This document shows, piece by piece, positions 1 to 3,957 of a stretch of 5,661 bases of DNA. The DNA comes from Desulfobacteraceae bacterium (GTDB taxonomy: Bacteria > Desulfobacterota > Desulfobacteria > Desulfobacterales > UBA11574). The stretch is taken from assembly GCA_013203195.1 (NCBI GenBank), contig JABMQM010000375.1, forward strand, positions 1 through 5,661, written 5' to 3'. Within the stretch, counting starts at the first letter, position 1. The number at the start of each line of letters is the position of its first letter. A program made the position numbers and the translations under genes. The notes below the pieces were generated by a model that was not told where the DNA came from, searched no databases, and saw only the letters and a list, made by a program, of their open reading frames with translations.

Positions 1-574
1 CGACACCATCTTTGGCCTTAAAGGTTTGCGGCGCCGGTATTAATCGCGGCAAAACCTCTTTTTTAATATAGTTTTTCATGTTGCCAAAATTCACCTTGTC
101 ACCCTGCCCGGTAACGAGCTGATTTTCCAATATCCGTTTATTGGCAACATCTGTCTGTCTCAATATCTTTTCAACTTGCTGCTCGATTTTGCGCTTAGCT
201 TTTGTCAAGGCCTCAGGGTCGTCCTTGGATACAACGGCTTCAAATACTATCTTTCCGCTCGCAAAATCCACTTTGCTCCGGGAATCTTTGTCCGGGTTAT
301 AGTCGACCCAATCCTTTTTGGTTGAGTGCACAAATGATTGCCATTTGCGCTCCGCTTCCGCTTTCAGGCGCGCCCACGTTTCGTCTTGTTCCTTTTCAAG
401 CTCGGCCCACTGTTTTTCCATATCCAGGCGCTGGTCCTCATACTGCCTTTGCATGGCTTTGACCTGAGCCTCATAATCTTTATTCAATTTTTCAAAGGGG
501 TCTTCAGCTCCTAAGATCGAAGCGCTAAACAGCACCAATATTATTAATACAAAAATCAAAGGCGGTCTTTTCAT
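1..574 (-). CDS. Exported protein with coiled coil and MltC-type (DUF3393-like) N-terminal domain, 3' end cut by window
   Basis: The frame runs from ATG 574-572 down to base 1 without a stop (191 codons visible), so the C-terminus is missing. Residues 1-23 look like a Sec signal peptide: KR near the start, a hydrophobic run LIFVLIILVLFSASILGA, then acidic ED. There is no lipobox cysteine. Residues about 26-85 are rich in E, K, Q and R with regularly spaced Trp/Leu and look like a coiled coil. Residues about 87-115, with the core DYNPDKDSRSKVDFASGKIV, resemble the N-terminal domain of the membrane-bound lytic transglycosylase MltC (DUF3393), where a similar 'Y..D...RS.I.F..G.I..E' pattern occurs. 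An SLT transglycosylase domain may lie off the left edge but cannot be seen. A weak SD (AAGAAG, 588-583) precedes the start. Expected location is the periplasm or membrane surface, with a role in peptidoglycan remodelling if the catalytic domain exists. The reading frame is certain; the family assignment is from remembered motif similarity. Confidence 0.75.
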   Translation of the reverse strand, partial: MKRPPLIFVLIILVLFSASILGAEDPFEKLNKDYEAQVKAMQRQYEDQRLDMEKQWAELEKEQDETWARLKAEAERKWQSFVHSTKKDWVDYNPDKDSRSKVDFASGKIVFEAVVSKDDPEALTKAKRKIEQQVEKILRQTDVANKRILENQLVTGQGDKVNFGNMKNYIKKEVLPRLIPAPQTFKAKDGV

Positions 575-773
575 AATATTCACTTCTTTTTATTTAGACA
601 TGATCTACCCGTCTTCGCTAAAGCTTCGCCGCGGCAGGCCAGGATTTTCAGGATTTTTTTGCCTGTCTCACTGCAAGCGTGGAAGAAAAGCAAAAATCTA
701 AATCCCTATTCGAGGGAATTTATTCTTATTCTCGACAATCCGATTTTAAAAAATTCTTCAAATGATTATATTC

Positions 774-801
774 ATTATACGGAAATTTCATAAAAATTCA
801 A
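774..801 (-). promoter_or_regulatory. Candidate sigma-70-type promoter for the MltC-like gene
   Basis: On the minus strand a perfect -10 hexamer TATAAT (779-774) lies 16 bp downstream of TTGAAT (801-796), which matches four of six -35 bases. A second TATAAT sits 9 bp further on (770-765). Transcription would start near 767 and leave a leader of about 190 nt before the ATG at 574. The surrounding AT-richness makes a chance match possible. Confidence 0.4.
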
Positions 802-802
802 G

Positions 803-812
803 TGCACGTGCA
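803..812. promoter_or_regulatory. Perfect 10-bp palindrome, possible operator
   Basis: TGCACGTGCA is an exact inverted repeat in an otherwise AT-rich stretch. It sits immediately upstream of the candidate minus-strand -35 box and about 30 bp upstream of the candidate plus-strand -35 box, a plausible place for a dimeric regulator acting on both. No regulator gene is visible in the window and the motif is not assigned to a family. Confidence 0.25.
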
Positions 813-844
813 TCACTCTCATCCAAAAATCAACACTTTAATAC

Positions 845-872
845 TTGAAACCCGCTCAACATGATATATCTT
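845..872 (+). promoter_or_regulatory. Candidate promoter of the flavoprotein-methyltransferase operon
   Basis: TTGAAA (845-850) matches five of six -35 bases and is followed after 16 bp by the weak -10 TATCTT (867-872). The -10 region is covered by two overlapping palindromes, GATATATC (863-870) and ATCTT-A-AAGAT (868-878), which might bind a repressor. The predicted leader would be about 45 nt. The call rests on hexamer matches and position only. Confidence 0.3.
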
Positions 873-913
873 AAAGATCGTTACCAGAGAATATTTTGGC
901 CGTATGAGACAGT

Positions 914-920
914 GGGAGGA
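914..920 (+). promoter_or_regulatory. Shine-Dalgarno that sets the flavoprotein start
   Basis: GGGAGGA lies 4 nt before ATG 925. It lies inside the seven extra codons that would result from starting at ATG 904, and no comparable SD precedes 904. The start is therefore placed at 925. Confidence 0.75.
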
Positions 921-924
921 TAAA

Positions 925-1836
925 ATGCAGAAAAAAACACTCTATGACGTGGTAATCCTGGGTTCCGGGCCCGCAGGCCTGCAGGCGGCCATTCATGCAT
1001 CACGCAAAAAAGTTTCGGTACTCGTTTTGGGCCGTCAATCAAAAAGCAGCCTTTTCCATGCGCATGTGGAGAATTTTTGTTGCGTTTGCAAAGTCTCGGG
1101 CGAAGAGATACTCCATTCAGGCCGGCAGCAGGCCCAGGAGTTCGGCGCAGAGTTTTTGGAGGAAGATGTGTTGCAGATAAATCCTGCCGGCCAATTCTTT
1201 GAAATAAAAGTCGAAAGCGGTAATGCTGTTCAAAGCAAGGCACTCATCATCGCCACGGGCACGGCACGCAAAAAACTGGGCGTTGCCGGTGAAAAAACCC
1301 TCCTTGGAAAAGGCGTCAGCTACTGCGTCGAATGCGATGCCAATTTTTATAAAGGCGAGGATGTCGCCATTATTGGTGGAGAAAGTGCTGCCGCAGACGG
1401 AGCCCTGACACTGACCCAATATGCTAAAACCGTTCATCTGGTCAGTGAAAAACTCCAGGTGGTAGACGCCCTCAAGGAAGAACTCCAAAAAAGCGATGTT
1501 ACTATTCACGAGGGATTCAAAGTCAAGGAAATCGTCGGTGATAATCAGGTTCAGGAAATTGTGCTGGACAACGGCACCCGCATTCCGGTCAGCGGCGCAT
1601 TTATCGAACTCGGTGCCAAAGGTGTCATGGAACTGGCACTTAGCCTCAACGTCGCCCTTGACGACGAAATGAAATTCATTCAAACCAACAAAAAGTTTGA
1701 AACTAACGTTCCCGGCATTTTCGCTGCCGGAGACGTCTGCGGCCCGCCCTGGCAGATGGCTAAAGCTGTCGGTGAAGGGTGCGTCGCCGGTATCGGCGCG
1801 GCAAATTACGCCAAAAAGTTAAAATTGGTTGAATAA
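925..1836 (+). CDS. Thioredoxin reductase-like FAD-dependent disulfide oxidoreductase
   Basis: This 303-aa protein has the length of low-molecular-weight thioredoxin reductases (TrxB family). The FAD-binding GSGPAG is at residues 13-18, ATG near 110-112 and the second FAD motif AAGD at 267-270, followed by GPPWQMAKAVGEG (273-285), close to the usual C-terminal signature. The redox-active CxxC is CVEC (Cys134, Cys137), in the right place after 'VSY' and before 'FYKG'. The second nucleotide-binding loop GGESAA (151-156) is only a partial GGGxSA. The HRRxxxR motif that holds the NADPH 2'-phosphate is replaced by residues around Ser174-Glu175-Lys176, so NADPH is unlikely to be the donor; NADH, ferredoxin or another donor is possible. 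Extra cysteines C52, C53 and C55 stand where typical members have ENYPGF. The gene is first of a two-gene operon with a MetE-like methyltransferase. It may not reduce thioredoxin itself. Family is certain, substrate unknown. Confidence 0.9.
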   Translation: MQKKTLYDVVILGSGPAGLQAAIHASRKKVSVLVLGRQSKSSLFHAHVENFCCVCKVSGEEILHSGRQQAQEFGAEFLEEDVLQINPAGQFFEIKVESGNAVQSKALIIATGTARKKLGVAGEKTLLGKGVSYCVECDANFYKGEDVAIIGGESAAADGALTLTQYAKTVHLVSEKLQVVDALKEELQKSDVTIHEGFKVKEIVGDNQVQEIVLDNGTRIPVSGAFIELGAKGVMELALSLNVALDDEMKFIQTNKKFETNVPGIFAAGDVCGPPWQMAKAVGEGCVAGIGAANYAKKLKLVE

Positions 1837-1848
1837 GGATACATAATA

Positions 1849-2874
1849 ATGACGATTCCCGGCAATCTGCTCACAACCGCCATGGCCGTAATGCCTCACA
1901 AAGATCCGCATAGAGCCCTGGACGCAGCTCTGTCTCTGGACATCCCCTTCTGGCCCCAGCTGCCCCGCATGAATTATTATGAAGACATGTATGTGCAGGC
2001 CTCGGAGCATTTTCCGGGAATATGCCTTGACATGGAAAAACAGACGCTCTCTTTTTCCATGGATAAGTTTTTAAACGAATTCGAAGAGACCATGTCTCAT
2101 TTCGATCAGCCGGAGTACTTTGATATCAGCCATGAATATTCTGTCGTCTACCACCGCTTCCTAAAAATGGACCTGTCCGGCCGGCCGGCCATAAGAGGAC
2201 AACTTGAAGGACCTATCAGCTTCGGCCTCAATGTCCTCGATCAGGACAGGCGCCCGATCCTTTTTGACGATACCATCCGCCCCTTTATGTTTGAATTCAT
2301 GGCCAAACGGATCAATATCCAGCTCAATCGCCTTAAACGATTAAACCCCAACGCCTTTATGTTTGTCGACGAACCGGGGCTTCAGTTTCTGTTCAGCGCC
2401 CTCTCCGGTTATGATAATGCCAGAGCACGCACTGATATGGAAAAATTTTTTTCCATGACTGAGCGACCGTGCGGGATTCACCTGTGCGGCAATCCTGACT
2501 GGGATTTTTTGCTGGGCCTTGACATGGACGTTCTCTCTCTGGACGTCTATCTGAACGGCGAGATTTTTTCTTCATATGCCGCATCGATTAAAAAATTTCT
2601 CAACAAAGGCGGTGTCATTATCTGGGGAATCGTACCGACAAATTTCGAGCCTTTTGAAGAGGAAACCATCGATGCTTTGGAAAGGCGTCTTATTGGTTTG
2701 TGGGAAATTCTAAGCAAGAGGGGTATTGACAGAGATTTTCTGCTGTCAAAAAGTCTGATTTCGCCGTCCACCTGCTGTCTGGTGAATCCGGATGGCGAAA
2801 AAACCGTAGAAGAAGCCTTCAAGGTAGTCAGCAACCTTTCCGCCAGACTTCGCAGCAGATTCAAACTTGAATAG
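1849..2874 (+). CDS. UROD/MetE-like fold methyltransferase, core-MetE-like (putative zinc thiol methyltransferase)
   Basis: This 341-aa protein resembles the C-terminal catalytic half of cobalamin-independent methionine synthase and the related MtaA/UROD-type methyltransferases. The N-terminus has an 'A..VMPHKDP' stretch (11-20) followed by IPFWPQLPR (32-40), a pattern I associate with short MetE-like proteins of anaerobes. FVDEPGL (172-178) matches the conserved DEP region. Probable zinc ligands are His211 and Cys213 (HLCGN) and Cys309 or Cys310 near the C-terminus. The position equivalent to the MetE glutamate ligand appears to be Asp232. The N-terminal half of full MetE, which helps bind folate, is absent, so the methyl donor may be a methylated corrinoid protein rather than methyl-tetrahydrofolate. 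Homocysteine is the likeliest acceptor but this is not shown. The SD TAAGGA overlaps the stop of the upstream flavoprotein gene 12 bp away, indicating co-transcription. Cytoplasmic; no signal peptide or membrane segment. Confidence 0.8.
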   Translation: MTIPGNLLTTAMAVMPHKDPHRALDAALSLDIPFWPQLPRMNYYEDMYVQASEHFPGICLDMEKQTLSFSMDKFLNEFEETMSHFDQPEYFDISHEYSVVYHRFLKMDLSGRPAIRGQLEGPISFGLNVLDQDRRPILFDDTIRPFMFEFMAKRINIQLNRLKRLNPNAFMFVDEPGLQFLFSALSGYDNARARTDMEKFFSMTERPCGIHLCGNPDWDFLLGLDMDVLSLDVYLNGEIFSSYAASIKKFLNKGGVIIWGIVPTNFEPFEEETIDALERRLIGLWEILSKRGIDRDFLLSKSLISPSTCCLVNPDGEKTVEEAFKVVSNLSARLRSRFKLE

Positions 2875-3064
2875 CCTTGATATTTCATTCCGTTTCAGTT
2901 GCCGGGCAATTTAATGTCTAACCCTGTAAAGTGGGCAATATTTTCCTCTCGGCCTTTAATCTTTAGGCAAGTTCTTACTCCTATAAAACACATCTCTTTT
3001 TCAATTTTATTGCAGTCATTTTTAATTACCTGTATCTACTCATAAATTTGCATAGATGCTTTTT

Positions 3065-3080
3065 TGGCACACCCCTTGCT
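3065..3080 (+). promoter_or_regulatory. Sigma-54 (RpoN) -24/-12 promoter
   Basis: TGGCAC-N5-TTGCT matches the RpoN consensus TGGCACG-N4-TTGCW at every strongly conserved base. GG (3066-3067) and GC (3078-3079) are separated by the required 10 bp. The start site would be near 3091, just before a weak SD (AAAGAG, 3094-3099) and ATG 3108. The promoter, SD and ATG are in register, which supports a real transcription unit. RpoN promoters need an enhancer-binding activator; no clear activator site was identified upstream. Confidence 0.65.
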
Positions 3081-3107
3081 GTAGCAGAAGCATAAAGAGT
3101 TGTTGCC

Positions 3108-3308
3108 ATGCCTAAAAAAGCTTTTGCCATTTTTATTATTTCTGCTGCAATCCTATTGCAACGATGGGTTTGGCTTTCAATAAAACTTATAGTTTCTATT
3201 TTAGTAACTGTTCAGGTATTCACTAAGGTACAAAGGATTGAAAATTGGCGATTGGTTTTGACCTCAATCTCTTTGACGATATTCCGCGAATACGGCGGCT
3301 CAGCTTAA
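3108..3308 (+). CDS. Small hydrophobic ORF downstream of the sigma-54 promoter (hypothetical, possibly decayed)
   Basis: The 66-aa ORF begins with Met-Pro-Lys-Lys and a hydrophobic run (residues 5-17) that could be a signal peptide or a first membrane segment. A second hydrophobic stretch lies at about 21-41 and is followed by a charged tail. A weak SD (AAAGAG) is 8 nt upstream, and the sigma-54 start would leave a leader of only about 17 nt. I recognise no family. The -1 frame from about 3152 to 3226 encodes an alternative continuation (IATMGLAFN) that would make a more typical signal peptide ending, so the present frame may be the result of an indel. It may be a genuine small membrane peptide, a broken exported-protein gene, or chance. 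Confidence 0.35.
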   Translation: MPKKAFAIFIISAAILLQRWVWLSIKLIVSILVTVQVFTKVQRIENWRLVLTSISLTIFREYGGSA

Positions 3309-3421
3309 CGAACCGTATAAAATCTTTATGTAAAAAGTTCAAGGGGGATTTTGGATGGGACGGAATGGGTATTTGGAATACCTATTATGGCTTAATCCTT
3401 AACAGATCTTTGACAGTTTGA
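3245..3421 (+). CDS. Short ORF with TTG start and good SD, unrecognised (possible gene remnant)
   Basis: Starting at TTG 3245, 58 codons are open to TGA 3419-3421. The SD AAAGGA (3232-3237) lies 7 nt before the start. The product is soluble-looking, starting AIGFDLNLFDD, with a basic middle and a Gly/Trp-rich part DFGWDGMGIWNTYYG. This composition is more protein-like than the overlapping 3108-3308 frame in the shared region. It could be the distal part of the same gene after a frameshift between about 3242 and 3308, an independent small protein, or chance. No homologue is recognised. Confidence 0.25.
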   Translation: MAIGFDLNLFDDIPRIRRLSLTNRIKSLCKKFKGDFGWDGMGIWNTYYGLILNRSLTV

Positions 3422-3460
3422 TTTTTAAATTTCTATGAAATCAAGGCACTAAGTCACCCC

Positions 3461-3477
3461 AAAAAGTTCTTGGAACT
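3461..3477 (-). terminator. Weak candidate intrinsic terminator of the FapA-CBS operon
   Basis: Read on the minus strand, AGTTC-CAA-GAACT forms a 5-bp stem with a 3-nt loop and is followed directly by TTTT. It is about 54 nt past the stop of the CBS gene. The stem is short and has only two G-C pairs, so efficiency would be low. Confidence 0.35.
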
Positions 3478-3531
3478 ACCGGCTACTATTAGGTGAATTC
3501 AAATTAAAAGTGCACCATAACCAGATAAATG

Positions 3532-3933
3532 TCAGAAAATATTCTTGGCCAGTTTGACGAAGATGTCTGAGTTACTGAGAATACCGACCAATTTGGTTCC
3601 GTCCACCACGGGCAATCTTCTTACGCCGACCATACGCATCAACTGATGACAGTTTGAGATCGACAAGCTGGAGTTGGCGGTGATCGCAGGTTTGGTCATC
3701 ACGTCATCGACCGTGAGCGACACCCATCCGTTTGCGTCCATGACAATCGCTTCAACGATATCTTTTCGAGTTATAATGCCGAATGCATCTCCATCGTCAT
3801 CAGGTTCAACGACGAGACTCGATAACCCGAAATCGCGCATCATTTTAGCGACTGTCAACAACGTTAAATCGTTACGAACCGTCTTGACGTCAGTCTGCAT
3901 AAGATCCTTGGCCCTCAATTTTATTGCATCCAT
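3532..3933 (-). CDS. Two-CBS-domain protein
   Basis: This 133-aa protein consists almost entirely of a tandem CBS (Bateman) pair: CBS1 at about residues 7-66 and CBS2 at about 77-131. Each domain ends with the typical strand-turn-helix signature, GIITRKDIVEAI in CBS1 and GILSNSDIFVKL in CBS2; the (S/T)xxD element contacts ribose in nucleotide-binding members. No enzymatic or DNA-binding domain is attached, so it is a stand-alone sensor or regulatory subunit. Known ligands of such pairs include AMP, ATP and S-adenosylmethionine; which one applies here is unknown. It lies 24 bp downstream of the FapA-family gene on the same strand with its own strong SD, so the two are probably co-transcribed. 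No membrane segment; cytoplasmic. Confidence 0.92.
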   Translation of the reverse strand: MDAIKLRAKDLMQTDVKTVRNDLTLLTVAKMMRDFGLSSLVVEPDDDGDAFGIITRKDIVEAIVMDANGWVSLTVDDVMTKPAITANSSLSISNCHQLMRMVGVRRLPVVDGTKLVGILSNSDIFVKLAKNIF

Positions 3934-3940
3934 ATTATTT

Positions 3941-3947
3941 TCCCTCC
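3941..3947 (-). promoter_or_regulatory. Strong Shine-Dalgarno of the CBS gene
   Basis: On the minus strand GGAGGGA ends 7 nt before the ATG at 3933-3931 and lies within the 24-bp gap after the FapA stop. It fixes the start and suggests that translation is initiated independently of the upstream gene. Confidence 0.8.
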
Positions 3948-3957
3948 ATATAAAACA

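Larger units (their letters stand above)
575..924. other. Divergent intergenic region between the MltC-like gene and the flavoprotein operon
   Basis: No supportable gene is seen here. The part next to the left gene (607-665) is GC-richer and repetitive: CTTCGC occurs twice (613-618, 624-629), and a 9-bp unit CAGGATTTT is exactly tandemly duplicated (640-648, 649-657). A small hairpin TCCCT-attcg-AGGGA lies at 703-717. The right half is AT-rich and holds candidate promoters for both strands plus the palindromes listed separately. The arrangement fits a shared divergent control region. Confidence 0.6.
2875..3531. other. Gene-poor region with sigma-54 promoter and small uncertain ORFs
   Basis: This 657-bp AT-rich stretch separates the plus-strand operon from the convergent FapA-CBS operon. 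No conserved gene is recognisable. From left to right it has no convincing terminator after 2874 (only a 4-bp TTGC/GCAA stem at 2898-2908), a strong sigma-54 promoter match (3065-3080), a small hydrophobic ORF (3108-3308), an overlapping ORF in another frame (3245-3421) and a minus-strand terminator-like hairpin (3461-3477). The remainder of the stretch shows nothing supportable. Confidence 0.6.

Noticed and set aside
202..462. Plus-strand open frame opposite the MltC-like gene
   Set aside because: The minus-strand frame has a signal peptide, a coiled coil and a recognisable domain; the plus product is Pro/Leu-rich with no domain and no good SD.
904..924. Alternative start of the flavoprotein at ATG 904
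   Set aside because: The strong SD GGGAGGA (914-920) lies inside the added codons and is placed for ATG 925; the FAD motif then starts at the usual distance from the N-terminus.
1117..1683. 188-codon minus-strand open frame inside the flavoprotein gene
   Set aside because: It is antisense to a well-conserved TrxB-like protein and its product resembles no family; it is a codon-bias shadow.
2547..2888. Minus-strand open frame overlapping the end of the MetE-like gene
   Set aside because: It is almost entirely antisense to a conserved coding region, with no domain and no supporting SD.
2898..2911. Possible terminator after the MetE-like gene (TTGC-CGG-GCAA then TTTA)
   Set aside because: The stem is only 4 bp and the T-tract is too short to call an intrinsic terminator.
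3207..3237. TTCAGGTATTCAC-like stretch reminiscent of intergenic repeats seen near other genes
   Set aside because: Only one copy is in the window with no inverted ends or target duplication, so a repeat cannot be supported.
3485..3531. Short plus-strand frame ending near 3560, possibly the tail of a gene
   Set aside because: It is too short, has no start or SD, and would run into the convergent CBS gene; nothing separates it from chance.
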